In this document: piece after piece, positions 34,682 to 44,253 of the stretch
Layout: every line of letters starts with the position of its first letter
Position numbering within the stretch: position 1 is the stretch's first letter
Origin: an uncultured Lachnospiraceae bacterium
GTDB taxonomy: Bacteria; Bacillota; Clostridia; Lachnospirales; Lachnospiraceae
NCBI GenBank assembly: GCA_910579505.1
Contig: CAJTTZ010000001.1
Coordinates: 434,001 to 498,000, forward strand
Direction of reading: 5' to 3'
DNA length: 64,000 nucleotides
Notes under the pieces: generated by a model
What the model was told of the DNA's origin: nothing
What the model saw: only the letters and a program-made list of their open reading frames with translations
Databases searched by the model: none
Position numbers and translations under genes: made by a program

Positions 34682-35212
34682 CTAAGTATCGAGCGGCTCC
34701 CTGCAGAAATAACAGCTAAACCTTTCGCGCGCCGCGGCGGGAATCAGGTTCTCCGCCGCACAGTAACCGCATACAACACATTTGCAGCCGCCGGGCACGC
34801 TGTCCCCCTCGTAAAGCCTCTGTGCCGGACGAAGCCCGCCGGAACTTTCATAGAGCCGCCTTGCCTCCTCGCGTTTCTCCTTCTCATGTTCCATGGCGTC
34901 CTGTCTCGCCTTTTCCTCCAGATATGCCAGTGTCGATTCCGGCTCATTCTCACTCTTTGTCTGACTCTCTGCCGACTTCGTCTGCACCTTTGCCTGCGGC
35001 ATCTGCTTTGCTCTCCCCGGCTGCACGAGGGGTTTCGCCTGCGGTATCTGTCTGGTCTGCGGAAGCTGTACAAAAGGTCTCGTCTGTATCTGACCCTGCG
35101 GATTCGGCGACTGTCCTCTCTGATTATTCTCGGGGGGATTCCCCATCCGCTGTTTATAAACCCGATAACAAATGCATGCCACTACAATGATCCATATGAT
35201 TCCACCAAACAT
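34682..35212 (-). CDS. membrane-anchored protein with C-terminal zinc ribbon, unknown function
   Basis: 176 residues. An N-terminal helix (MFGGIIWIIVVACICY) is followed by a Pro/Gln-rich low-complexity stretch (about 25-85), a charged helix (about 90-120) and a C-terminal two-CxxC region (CVVCGYC...CYFC) compatible with a zinc ribbon. No family was recognised. It is divergent from the MATE gene, and its stop abuts the EAL remnant. Confidence 0.65.
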   Translation of the reverse strand: MFGGIIWIIVVACICYRVYKQRMGNPPENNQRGQSPNPQGQIQTRPFVQLPQTRQIPQAKPLVQPGRAKQMPQAKVQTKSAESQTKSENEPESTLAYLEEKARQDAMEHEKEKREEARRLYESSGGLRPAQRLYEGDSVPGGCKCVVCGYCAAENLIPAAARERFSCYFCREPLDT

Positions 35213-35362
35213 TTCAGTCCGTTCCTTTCTTCCGTGCCGTACTTATTTTATCATATCACATTTTCCCCTATCATGGCAAAAACAAGTTGTTTCATCGTAT
35301 CAGTCAAAACCGCGGCAGACAAAAAAACGAAATTTTACGAAACACTTCCACGCCGGAAACTT

Positions 35363-35373
35363 TGTGCTATAAT
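35363..35373 (+). promoter_or_regulatory. extended -10 promoter for the MATE gene
   Basis: TGTGCTATAAT: a consensus -10 TATAAT (35368-35373) with a TG extended element, about 67 bases before the start codon; the -35 is weak. The rest of the 35213-35439 gap shows nothing else. Confidence 0.55.
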
Positions 35374-35439
35374 AAAAATAACGTCGGCGAAATTTTTGTT
35401 ATCGCCGGCGATTTATACAGTCATGAAAACGGAGGCGCC

Positions 35440-36801
35440 ATGCACAACGAAACATCCACCGCAAAAACAACCCTGCTGACTGAGGGCTGCATCTGGAAGC
35501 AGCTCGTCGCCTTTGCCTTCCCGCTCTTTTTAGGCAACCTCTTCCAGCAGTTGTACAATACCGCCGATTCCCTTATTGTCGGCAATTTCCTTGGCAGCAA
35601 CGCGCTCGCCGCCGTCAGTTCATCGGGTAACCTTATCTTTCTGATGGTCGGTTTCTTTCAGGGAATATCCGTGGGCGCAGGGGTTGTCATCGCCCGGTAT
35701 TACGGCGCGCAGAAAATAAAGGAAGTGCAGAAGGCCGTCCACACGACGGTTGCTTTCGGACTTGCATCGGGTGTCTTTCTGACCGTAGCCGGCACCATCC
35801 TGACTTCCCGCATCCTTATATGGATGGGGACGCCTGCCGATGTGCTGCCCGAATCCACTGTCTATTTCCGCATCTATTTTCTCGGCTCCCTGTCCTTTGT
35901 CATGTACAATGTTTTTGTGGGCATTTTACAGTCCGTCGGGGACAGCCGCCACCCGCTCATTTATCTGATCGTGTCGTCCGCCGTCAACATTGTGCTGGAC
36001 TTACTGTTTATCGCGGTGTTTGGATTCGGCGTCGGCGCTGCCGCGCTTGCCACAATTCTCTCCCAATTTATCAGCGCTTTCCTCTGTCTCTGGCGGCTTA
36101 CGCAAAAGAGCCCGGAGGACTACCGCGTATCCATAAAGAGTATCCGCTTCGATCTTCCCATACTCCACGAGGTGATCTCAAACGGACTGCCCGCGGGATT
36201 CCAAAATTCCATCATCGCCCTCGCCAATGTGGTGGTGCAGTCAAACATCAACAAATTCGGCAAAATGGCTGTGGCGGGCAGCGGCGCTTACTCCAAGATT
36301 GAGGGGTTCGGATTCCTGCCCATCACCTGTTTCGCTATGGCGCTCACTACCTTCATCAGCCAGAATCTGGGCGCAAAACAGTACGAGCGCGCCAAAAAAG
36401 GGGCGCGCTTCGGTATCCTCTGCTCTGTCATCACGGCGGAGCTTGTGGGCATCTTTATTTATTTTACCATACCTGTACTGATTGCCGCCTTCAACCGCAC
36501 GACAGAGGTGATCGCTTACGGGACGACCCACGCAAGGACGGTCACGCTCTTCTACTTCCTGCTCTCCTTCTCCCACTGCATCGCGGGTATCTTAAGGGGC
36601 GCCGGAAAAGCCGCCGTGCCCATGTTCACCATGCTCTGTTTCTGGTGCATCGTCCGGGTAAGCTACATTACAGCCATCCTGCACTTTATCCCGAAAATCC
36701 AGATGATCTTCTGGGCGTATCCGCTGACGTGGAGTCTGAGTTCCATCGTATTTCTGCTCTATTTTCTGAAGGCGGACTGGGTACACGGGTTTGAGAAATA
36801 A
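35440..36801 (+). CDS. MATE family multidrug/toxin exporter
   Basis: A 453-residue, 12-helix antiporter. The N-terminal LFLGNLFQQLYNTADSLIVGNFLG and PAGFQNSIIALANVVVQSNINKFG segments are typical of the DinF/NorM-like MATE clade in Clostridia. The start at 35440 follows GGAGG; the longer frame upstream has no ribosome binding site. It is transcribed alone and converges with the ABC permease gene 12 bases away. Substrate unknown. Confidence 0.88.
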   Translation: MHNETSTAKTTLLTEGCIWKQLVAFAFPLFLGNLFQQLYNTADSLIVGNFLGSNALAAVSSSGNLIFLMVGFFQGISVGAGVVIARYYGAQKIKEVQKAVHTTVAFGLASGVFLTVAGTILTSRILIWMGTPADVLPESTVYFRIYFLGSLSFVMYNVFVGILQSVGDSRHPLIYLIVSSAVNIVLDLLFIAVFGFGVGAAALATILSQFISAFLCLWRLTQKSPEDYRVSIKSIRFDLPILHEVISNGLPAGFQNSIIALANVVVQSNINKFGKMAVAGSGAYSKIEGFGFLPITCFAMALTTFISQNLGAKQYERAKKGARFGILCSVITAELVGIFIYFTIPVLIAAFNRTTEVIAYGTTHARTVTLFYFLLSFSHCIAGILRGAGKAAVPMFTMLCFWCIVRVSYITAILHFIPKIQMIFWAYPLTWSLSSIVFLLYFLKADWVHGFEK

Positions 36802-36813
36802 AAAGAATAAACG

Positions 36814-38649
36814 CTACTCAGTCCTCCCCGCCAGGAGCTTCATCGGCTCCTTCTTTAGGTTTACATAAATCCCAGCTGCGGCGATCACGGTTCCCGCAGC
36901 CACAATCGCAAACGTGCACTCCGCCGCCTTCAAAGGTTCCGGCTCCTCAAAAGTCTCCTCCTCCAGCTCCCCCGCATCCGTCCCCATACTGTTTCCGAAA
37001 GTTTTATCGTAATAGCTTTCTTTCCCAATCTTCCCCGCGATCTCTCCCGACAGGCAGCTTCCCGCCACACTGCCGCATACGCTTCCCACAAGAATCAGCA
37101 GGAAAATACCCCAAAACAGGGAGAAAAAGCTTTGTGTCCTGCGAAAACCGAGACACCGTTCCACAGCCGTCCGCTCCTTCTGCTTCAAGATAAACAGCCA
37201 TGAAAAATAGCCGAGCACCATAAGCACCATGGAAGCACCCATCACGAGTAACAGTCTGGCGATATACTTCATATTGTTGATGTTTGCTTCCAGTTCCGAG
37301 TAGCCTCCGTCGTAAAACGTGATCTCCACATTGGGAATCTGCAGTCTGCCCCACTTCTCCATATACTCGTCAATCGTGCCGTTTGCAATGCGAAAAGACG
37401 TGCTGCTCCCGGTCATGGGACCGCTCTCGAGAATGTTGTCCGCATCGCTGTTTTTCACGGAACGGCTTGGAATGATGATCTCGTTATAGGCAAGCCCGTA
37501 TTCGTCCCGCAGCCCTGCCTGTCCGCCGTACATCCCCACGATTTTATAATTCCCCTCCTCAAAAATCGGATAGATTTCTCCCCTGGCGTTGATCAGCGTA
37601 AATACCGCCGCCGTGTTCACCGCAAACGCCCGTCCCGCCGTCCGCCCGTAATTTGCATACTGCAGCGCAAGGGGCAGCTCATCCCCGGCTGCAAGCCCTT
37701 CCCTCTGGGCAAACGTCTCCGACACAAGGCAGACCCGGTCCCCGCGGGCATATTCTTCCTCCGTAAACGCCCTGCCCTGACTGATAAAGGCATTGCCGTT
37801 GTAAAATGCCATCATCAGATAAATATCATTCGTGCCCGTCACAGGGAACGTATGCCGCATGTTATCCCATGTATCGACAATATTTAACCAGCGTCTTCCC
37901 ATGGGCGACTCATAAAAGCCCTCCGTCACCTCATCACAGAAATGATCGTCGTCCACCTCATCCGGCGCCTTATTCCCCGCTACATCCACCTGTGTGGAAC
38001 CAAGCACGGGAAAGGGGATGTATTCCGACGGCGTATCTCCCTCAAACGCTTTCTGGTCCTCATGTCCCGGACTGTAGGTAAGTGACATCACATAGGTCTT
38101 GTCCGCATACAGTTTCTCCGGCTCCGGATTATAGTGGTCACAGAAAGAAATGACATGTCCCTCGCTGATTCCCCCCTGTCCGCCAAGAACCCGGGATACC
38201 TTAAAAGCAATCGGATGGTCGGGCACCGCATCCTCCACCGGCGATCCCTCCACGATCTCACTGAGGCTCATACCCATATCGTACATCTCATACGCCGGCA
38301 TGTAAGAACCGTAGAAACACCTCTTCTCCGGCCCTGACAGATAATCCGCGCCCTCAAAATCCAGCACGGACAAAGGCACATAGGAATCGTAGACAGCGGT
38401 GTTAAAGATGTGATAGTTTTTGTCCTCCGCATCCCATATCATCCGTTCCTTTACCTGATCCGCCTTCTGCTCCACCGTGCCGATGGTCATAAAGGAATCC
38501 TCGTAAGCTTCCATCTTAGCCCGATTCATAAGCAGAAATCCCCTGCCGATACTGCAAAGCCCCGAAGCAAAAATAAGCAGCAGCAAAAACAGGACGGCTC
38601 TCCCCTTCATCCGAAAAAGCTGACGCATACTATTCTCAAAAAGCAGCAT
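36814..38649 (-). CDS. ABC transporter permease (FtsX/MacB-like)
   Basis: 611 residues. One N-terminal helix (about 15-38), a large extracytoplasmic domain, and three C-terminal helices (about 455-480, 505-530 and 575-600) make up one FtsX-type unit. It follows the ATPase gene and the HTH-permease gene on the same strand, forming a three-gene exporter or mechanotransmission complex. Start at 38649 after GGAAGGGG. Substrate unknown; similar systems handle peptides or antibiotics. Confidence 0.8.
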   Translation of the reverse strand: MLLFENSMRQLFRMKGRAVLFLLLLIFASGLCSIGRGFLLMNRAKMEAYEDSFMTIGTVEQKADQVKERMIWDAEDKNYHIFNTAVYDSYVPLSVLDFEGADYLSGPEKRCFYGSYMPAYEMYDMGMSLSEIVEGSPVEDAVPDHPIAFKVSRVLGGQGGISEGHVISFCDHYNPEPEKLYADKTYVMSLTYSPGHEDQKAFEGDTPSEYIPFPVLGSTQVDVAGNKAPDEVDDDHFCDEVTEGFYESPMGRRWLNIVDTWDNMRHTFPVTGTNDIYLMMAFYNGNAFISQGRAFTEEEYARGDRVCLVSETFAQREGLAAGDELPLALQYANYGRTAGRAFAVNTAAVFTLINARGEIYPIFEEGNYKIVGMYGGQAGLRDEYGLAYNEIIIPSRSVKNSDADNILESGPMTGSSTSFRIANGTIDEYMEKWGRLQIPNVEITFYDGGYSELEANINNMKYIARLLLVMGASMVLMVLGYFSWLFILKQKERTAVERCLGFRRTQSFFSLFWGIFLLILVGSVCGSVAGSCLSGEIAGKIGKESYYDKTFGNSMGTDAGELEEETFEEPEPLKAAECTFAIVAAGTVIAAAGIYVNLKKEPMKLLAGRTE

Positions 38650-38698
38650 ACCAAACCCCTTCCTTAATCCCGTATATCAGGCGCAAAGTTTCGCGTTA

Positions 38699-39370
38699 TT
38701 AGCGAATCTGCTCCATCCTTCCGTCCTTCATGCAAAAGACATGGTCGGTCTCGTCCGCCACCCTCTGGTTATGGGTAATGACGATCACCGTATAGCCGTC
38801 CTCATGGGCAAGCTCCTTTAAGAGCGCCACCACATTCTGCTCATTTCCCGAATCCAGATTTCCCGTCGGCTCGTCCGCAAGAATGATCTCCCCGCCTGCC
38901 GCCACCGCCCTCGCAATCGCCACCCGCTGCTGTTCCCCGCCGCTCATCATCTTCGGGAACTGCCTGTATATTCTTGTTTCCAGACCAACCCTCTGCAAAA
39001 GCCGCTGTGCCTGTCTGACCGCCTCTTTTTTGTGCATCTTCTTAAATTCCAGCGGCAGCATCACATTCTCCTGCGCCGTGAGCAGGGGAAAGAGGTGAAA
39101 CGCCTGATACACCACCGCCGCACGGTTCAGCCGGTAAGCGTCCCTGTCCATGTCGCTTAAAGGTTCCCCCTCCACGTAGATCGTTCCCCCGCAGGGCTGG
39201 TCAAGCCCTGCCAGAAGGGAAAGGAAGGTGCTCTTACCGCTCCCCGATTCCCCCACAATCGCATAGAACTTTCCCTTCTCAAAGGCACAGCTTACATCTT
39301 TCACCGCCTCCACCTTCTGGTACTTGCTCTGATAGCTGTATGACACATGTTCCGCACGCAATATTTCCAT
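38699..39370 (-). CDS. ABC transporter ATP-binding protein (LolD/MacB type)
   Basis: 223 residues. Walker A GESGSGKST, Q-loop region VYQAFHLFPLLTAQENV, signature MSGGEQQR and Walker B IILADEPTGNLDS are complete. The sequence pattern is that of ATPases partnering FtsX-type permeases. The start MEILRAEH at 39370 follows GGAGGAAGTGTGGT; a longer frame extends into the neighbour. Confidence 0.92.
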   Translation of the reverse strand: MEILRAEHVSYSYQSKYQKVEAVKDVSCAFEKGKFYAIVGESGSGKSTFLSLLAGLDQPCGGTIYVEGEPLSDMDRDAYRLNRAAVVYQAFHLFPLLTAQENVMLPLEFKKMHKKEAVRQAQRLLQRVGLETRIYRQFPKMMSGGEQQRVAIARAVAAGGEIILADEPTGNLDSGNEQNVVALLKELAHEDGYTVIVITHNQRVADETDHVFCMKDGRMEQIR

Positions 39371-39390
39371 ACCACACTTCCTCCTGCTCA

Positions 39391-41139
39391 CTACGCTACA
39401 AACAACGCTTCCATCACGCTCACCTTTAAAAGCTTCCACAACGCCAGACTGTTTCCCGCCAGATAACAGATCCCCACCAGTACGCCCGCGAGGGCGGAAC
39501 TGCCCCCGTAATTGCCCTGAATCAGCACCGAGAGCACACTTCCCGCCACAACGCCCGTGATCACCAGCGTAACCTGATCCACAAAAAAGATTCGGAAACA
39601 CTTGCGTCTGTTCAGTCCGATAGAGCGAAGCAGCGCCATCTCATTTTTCCTGCTCTGCAAAAGCAGGAGCGTGACCAGATACCCGACGCCCACAATCAGC
39701 ACAAGAAGAAACGGAAAGAATGCGCGCACCGTGTCGATCACCTGCCGCAGATGCCCCGCCGTTCTGATAAAAGCCGCGTCGTTCACATGTAAAGCCACGC
39801 CGTTTAGGGAATTGTCCGGGACAGTGGGCGACACGCTTTTAAATCCCAGTTCTTTCATCTCCTGTTTAAATGCATTTATACACAGGGCGTCCGACAGCAC
39901 AAAGGAAGCCGAACTCGCAAAAAAGGGAATCCCTTCCTCGGCATAACTTGCTCTGACCGCATGAAAGGGCACGATCACATCCGGCGGCACCACGAACCGT
40001 TCGTCCCACTTTCCCGTCATATCCACATATCCTGCAATCTCGTACTCCACCGTCTGTAAAGGATTCGCAAAAAGCTCGGGAGACCTCTCATCTTCCCGGT
40101 AGTAGTACCACTCGCAGAGTGTCACCTGATCCCCCAGCTTCCAGCCCTTTCTGTCAAAAAGCTTTTTTGACACGATACACTTTCCCTCTGTCCCCTGTAA
40201 AAAGGAGGCGTCCTCCCCCGTGTTCCACACCACATCGCTCTCTTTGATACAGCCCAGCGCTTCGACACAGTTTACCCCTTCCAGATATAAATCCAGCGTA
40301 TGCCACTGGCCGGGAATCACCCTGTCAACGCCCGCTTTCAGCCGCACATCCATCTGCAGTTTGTCCACATACGCAGAGTCCAGAAGCCCCTGTACCAGCT
40401 TGTCCCGGATGAATATGCCCGTCTGCCTGCTCCCGTCCGACGTGGCGACATAGGCGTTTACCGGGATCGCCTTAGGCAGCTTGGCAAGCTGCTGTTCGTT
40501 GTTTGCAATATTGGACAGATAGGTATGGAGAAGGAACACCACCAGCATATCCATCAGTATGGTCAAAAGGCTCTTCACCCTATGACGCCCGATCTTCACT
40601 TCCCGTATGCTCTCGTTCTTCCATAGAAGGTACACCGCGCCCGCCCCACATAAGATAACAAGGATGCCTGCCCAAACATAGAATAACACCGGGCTTTCAT
40701 ACCATGCGCCGCCCGCCGCCCCGGACAGCAGCCCGGAGAACTGCCCGTCCCTGTGTCCCGCCAGATAGCCCACTCCCACACAGATCAGATAGAGAACACC
40801 ACAGATGCAGGCTCCTAAGAGCACCTTGACCTTCCACATACGCCGTCTCCACTCATCCTCCTGTCTGGACTGGGAAATGGTCTGTGCCACGATCTGTTCC
40901 GCCTCCTGCCTGTCTATCTCTGGTTCCTCATTTCTTTCACTCTGCATTAGCTCCAGGAGACTCACGCCCAGACTCTTTGCCAGCGGTTCCAGTATTTTGA
41001 TGTCGGGAAATCCTACGCCGTTCTCCCACTTGGAAACCGCCTTGTCGGAGACATGGATTTTCTCCGCAAGCTGCTTCTGGGTCATCCCTTTGGCCTGTCT
41101 CGATTCCCGTATAAATCTGCCGAATTTGATATTGTCCAT
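39391..41139 (-). CDS. fusion of an XRE-type HTH domain to an FtsX-type ABC permease
   Basis: 582 residues. Residues 1-65 are a canonical XRE/Cro HTH (IRESRQAKGMTQKQLAEKIHVSDKAVSKWENG). Then come a linker, helices at about 105-125, 150-172 and 190-210, an extracytoplasmic domain, and a C-terminal FtsX triple-helix unit with LLLQSRKNEMALLRSIGLNRRKC. The second permease of the exporter is thus also a membrane-tethered DNA-binding protein. The start ATG at 41139 gives the HTH its natural N-terminus. Direct coupling of transport state to transcription is inferred. Confidence 0.85.
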   Translation of the reverse strand: MDNIKFGRFIRESRQAKGMTQKQLAEKIHVSDKAVSKWENGVGFPDIKILEPLAKSLGVSLLELMQSERNEEPEIDRQEAEQIVAQTISQSRQEDEWRRRMWKVKVLLGACICGVLYLICVGVGYLAGHRDGQFSGLLSGAAGGAWYESPVLFYVWAGILVILCGAGAVYLLWKNESIREVKIGRHRVKSLLTILMDMLVVFLLHTYLSNIANNEQQLAKLPKAIPVNAYVATSDGSRQTGIFIRDKLVQGLLDSAYVDKLQMDVRLKAGVDRVIPGQWHTLDLYLEGVNCVEALGCIKESDVVWNTGEDASFLQGTEGKCIVSKKLFDRKGWKLGDQVTLCEWYYYREDERSPELFANPLQTVEYEIAGYVDMTGKWDERFVVPPDVIVPFHAVRASYAEEGIPFFASSASFVLSDALCINAFKQEMKELGFKSVSPTVPDNSLNGVALHVNDAAFIRTAGHLRQVIDTVRAFFPFLLVLIVGVGYLVTLLLLQSRKNEMALLRSIGLNRRKCFRIFFVDQVTLVITGVVAGSVLSVLIQGNYGGSSALAGVLVGICYLAGNSLALWKLLKVSVMEALFVA

Positions 41140-41262
41140 ACTGATTCCTATTTCCTCTCATCGGTTCCCGGCAATTCCTGCCCCGTCTGTACCTTCTTTT
41201 ATACGCCATCCATATAAAAAGAGCAATCTACGAATAGTAGACTGCCCTAAATCACTGGAGTT

Positions 41263-41442
41263 TTATGCATTTTGCTTTCGGTTCCGCTGTATGACAGAAC
41301 TCTTAAACGCCTTATACATTGCGGGCGAAAGTTCCGGAGAATCCTCGTCAAACACAATCGGTTTCTTCTTTGCCTCCATTACTTCCCTTAACTGCTCCTC
41401 TGTCGGTTTTTGTCCCTTATTAATAGTGTATGTTCTGGTCAT
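41263..41442 (-). CDS. brnA: BrnA-like antitoxin
   Basis: A 59-residue protein (MTRTYTINKGQKPTEEQLREV...KKPIVFDEDSPELSPAMYKAF) typical of short antitoxins paired with BrnT/DUF497 toxins. It overlaps the end of the toxin gene by 23 bases; the start at 41442 follows GAGGAGG. Neutralises the toxin and probably represses the promoter, by analogy with BrnTA. Confidence 0.75.
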   Translation of the reverse strand: MTRTYTINKGQKPTEEQLREVMEAKKKPIVFDEDSPELSPAMYKAFKSSVIQRNRKQNA

Positions 41443-41698
41443 AATATAGCCTCCTCTCTGCTTCATTCGCTAATCTGGCAGAAATTAATCTGATATTTTC
41501 TTTTCTCTCTGTAAATACCACAAACAATACCTCTCCAACACAGCCTATTGCAATATATCTGTCTTCCTCTATACTATGCTCAAAGTCAAACATTTCTATA
41601 TATTTTTCATCTTCAAAAACATACGCTGCTGTTTCAAATGAAATACCATGTTTTCTTTGATTTAGCATATTCTTTTCTTCATCCCACTCAAATTTCAA
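41420..41698 (-). CDS. brnT: BrnT family toxin (DUF497)
   Basis: 92 residues with the family layout: FEWDEEKNMLNQRKHGISFETAAYVFED, RYIAIGCVGEVLFVVFTER and IRLISARLANEAERRLY. BrnT is an RNase of the RelE fold that inhibits translation. TTG start at 41698 after AAGGTG. Toxin precedes antitoxin, the usual brnTA order. Confidence 0.85.
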   Translation of the reverse strand: MKFEWDEEKNMLNQRKHGISFETAAYVFEDEKYIEMFDFEHSIEEDRYIAIGCVGEVLFVVFTERKENIRLISARLANEAERRLYYDQNIHY

Positions 41699-41819
41699 GT
41701 TTTCACCTTCTCATTTCTATTTTCCCAAATCATTTTTTACTTTTAATACCTATATTGTACCATGCCTATATATTTTTTTCTACCCACATGAGTCCAGTTT
41801 GCGAAATCTCAAATACTTT

Positions 41820-43214
41820 TCAATCCAACACCTCGTAAAAAATGTCAAATGCCTCGCCCGCTTTTTCGATATCCGCATTGGAATAGTTGATAATAAAACA
41901 GTGTTTCATTTCGCTTGGTGTGAAAAAGTATTCCGACAGCGCGTTCACCCGTATTCCCCTTTCCCCTAATGAACGGACTATCTCCTTGTCCGCCTTGTCC
42001 GTTTTGATCTGAATCAGGAAATGCAGCCCGGAGTCGTTCTCAGTAATCATACACACATCTTTCAATTTACTTTTCTTAATCGCGTCGATCATCCTTTTTC
42101 TCTGTCTGCTGTAATACAGGCGCATCCGATTAATGTGCTTTTCAAAATATCCCTGCCTTATAAAGGCGGCCAGCGTATACTGCTCAAAATTGGAGACCGT
42201 ACAGGCGTAAAAGGACAGTTCCCTGTAAAACCGGTTGATCAGATGAACCGGCAGAACCATATAGCTGATTCGGATGGTGGGCGTCAATGATTTGGAGAAG
42301 GTATTCATATAAATCACCTTCTCACAGGCGTCCATGCTGAACAGGGTCGGTATCGGCCTGCCGTTTAACCGAAACTCGCTGTCATAATCGTCCTCAATGA
42401 TGTAACGCCCCTCCCTCTCATTTGCCCATGCGAGAATTTCATAGCGCCTGCCGGCGGGCATGGTAATCCCCGTGGGAAAATGGTGGTTCGGGCTGATGTG
42501 CGCGATATCCGCCCCTGTGGCGCGCAGCCCTTCAAAGGTCATTCCCATTTCATCCATATCCGCGTACTTGCAGGATATGTGGTACTGTCTGTACACCTGT
42601 ACAATCTTCCGATAGCCCGGATTTTCCACACAGTAGTTTTTCCCGTTTCCCAGAAGCTGCACAATCAACCCGTAAAGATACTCCGTTCCCGCGCCAACCA
42701 CAATCTGGTCCGGGTCCACGAGCATCCCCCGGAAGGATTTCAGATGCTTGGCAATCGCCGTCCTCAGCTCCCTGATGCCTCCGGCCGGGGACGCTTCCAT
42801 CAATTCGCCGCTTTTATCGGAAATGATGCCCCGCAGGACTTTCGCCCATATGGAAAAGGGAAAAAGTTCCGGGTTCATTCTGTTATCCGATAAATCCACC
42901 GCGTAGGAAGGCCTTTCCTCCGGGATGTCAATGTTCAGAGAAATACTGCCCTCCCTCTGCACCTTTTTCATGCCTTCGAGTCTGGCCACATAATATCCCT
43001 TCTGCGGAATGGTGTAAACATACCCTTCGCTGATCAACTGGTCATATGCATTCTGAATGGTAATGGTACTAATGCCGTTGTTTTTGGCGAAGGTTCTCTT
43101 GGACGGCAGCTTTTCTCCCTGCCGGAGGTTCCCCTCCATGATGTCGTTTTTTATGCATTGATATATGTATTCATACAAAGGTCCCTGCGCCTTGGCAAAG
43201 TTATAAGTAAGCAT
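41820..43214 (-). CDS. pdxR: PdxR, MocR-type GntR/aminotransferase regulator
   Basis: 464 residues: N-terminal winged helix of the GntR family (about 10-75, LPSKRTFAKNNGISTITIQNAYDQLISEGY) joined to a fold-type I aminotransferase domain with the PLP lysine in YMNTFSKSLTPTIRI. MocR proteins of this type sense PLP and control pdxST. It is divergent from pdxS with 160 bases between, so both genes can be controlled from one region. Start 43214 after GGGAG. Confidence 0.88.
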   Translation of the reverse strand: MLTYNFAKAQGPLYEYIYQCIKNDIMEGNLRQGEKLPSKRTFAKNNGISTITIQNAYDQLISEGYVYTIPQKGYYVARLEGMKKVQREGSISLNIDIPEERPSYAVDLSDNRMNPELFPFSIWAKVLRGIISDKSGELMEASPAGGIRELRTAIAKHLKSFRGMLVDPDQIVVGAGTEYLYGLIVQLLGNGKNYCVENPGYRKIVQVYRQYHISCKYADMDEMGMTFEGLRATGADIAHISPNHHFPTGITMPAGRRYEILAWANEREGRYIIEDDYDSEFRLNGRPIPTLFSMDACEKVIYMNTFSKSLTPTIRISYMVLPVHLINRFYRELSFYACTVSNFEQYTLAAFIRQGYFEKHINRMRLYYSRQRKRMIDAIKKSKLKDVCMITENDSGLHFLIQIKTDKADKEIVRSLGERGIRVNALSEYFFTPSEMKHCFIINYSNADIEKAGEAFDIFYEVLD

Positions 43215-43375
43215 CTGCTCATCTCCCATATGGCATTTATTTTGTTTTCGTTTTGATTATTTTTGTATAACCAGATTTACTGTACCATAGTTACAAGTAA
43301 AATGCAATCCAAAGAGAAAGGTGGAACCAATTCTCTGATGTGCAATTTTGAAACGTTTCGGAATGGAGGGAAACT

Positions 43376-44251
43376 ATGGAACAGACACAATATGAACTGA
43401 ACAAAGGGCTGGCACAGATGTTAAAGGGCGGCGTCATCATGGACGTTACCACCCCGGAACAGGCTAAAATCGCGGAGGAAGCCGGCGCGTGCGCCGTCAT
43501 GGCACTGGAGCGGATTCCGGCAGATATCAGGGCCGCAGGCGGCGTATCCCGCATGAGCGACCCCAAAATGATAAAAGGCATACAAAACGCCGTCAGCATT
43601 CCCGTTATGGCAAAATGCCGGATCGGGCACTTTGTGGAGGCGCAGATACTTCAGGCCATTGAGATTGACTATATCGACGAGTCGGAAGTCTTATCCCCGG
43701 CGGACGACGTTTACCATATAGATAAAACGGCATTCAAAGTCCCCTTCGTCTGCGGCGCGAGAGATTTAGGTGAAGCCCTGCGAAGAATAAACGAGGGAGC
43801 CGCCATGATCCGCACCAAAGGCGAGCCGGGAACCGGGGATGTGGTGCAGGCTGTCCGGCACATGCGCAAAATGAACGCCCAGATCAGACAGCTCGGCTCC
43901 ATGAAAAAAGACGAATTGTTTGAGGCGGCAAAGCAGTTACAGGTTCCCTACGAACTGGCATTATATGTCCATGAAAACGGGAAACTCCCCGTCGTAAATT
44001 TTGCCGCCGGAGGCGTCGCGACACCCGCGGACGCCGCGCTGATGATGCAGCTTGGCGCGGAAGGCGTCTTTGTCGGTTCAGGTATCTTCAAATCCGGCAA
44101 TCCGGCAAAGCGGGCTTCCGCCATCGTGCAGGCTGTCACCAACTATCGCGAAGCCGCCCTGATCGCAAAGCTCTCGGAAGACCTGGGCGAAGCAATGGTC
44201 GGCATCAACCCGGAGGAAATCCGACTGATTATGGAAGAGCGGGGGCAATAA
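43376..44251 (+). CDS. pdxS: pyridoxal 5'-phosphate synthase, synthase subunit
   Basis: A 291-residue TIM-barrel enzyme that makes PLP from ribose 5-phosphate, glyceraldehyde 3-phosphate and ammonia. GGVIMDVTTPEQAKIAEEAGACAVMALERIPADIR holds the first catalytic region, RIGHFVEAQILQ and RTKGEPGTGDVVQAVRHMR follow, and lysines are conserved. It forms a dodecamer with PdxT, whose gene begins two bases after this one ends. Confidence 0.96.
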   Translation: MEQTQYELNKGLAQMLKGGVIMDVTTPEQAKIAEEAGACAVMALERIPADIRAAGGVSRMSDPKMIKGIQNAVSIPVMAKCRIGHFVEAQILQAIEIDYIDESEVLSPADDVYHIDKTAFKVPFVCGARDLGEALRRINEGAAMIRTKGEPGTGDVVQAVRHMRKMNAQIRQLGSMKKDELFEAAKQLQVPYELALYVHENGKLPVVNFAAGGVATPADAALMMQLGAEGVFVGSGIFKSGNPAKRASAIVQAVTNYREAALIAKLSEDLGEAMVGINPEEIRLIMEERGQ

Positions 44252-44253
44252 CA

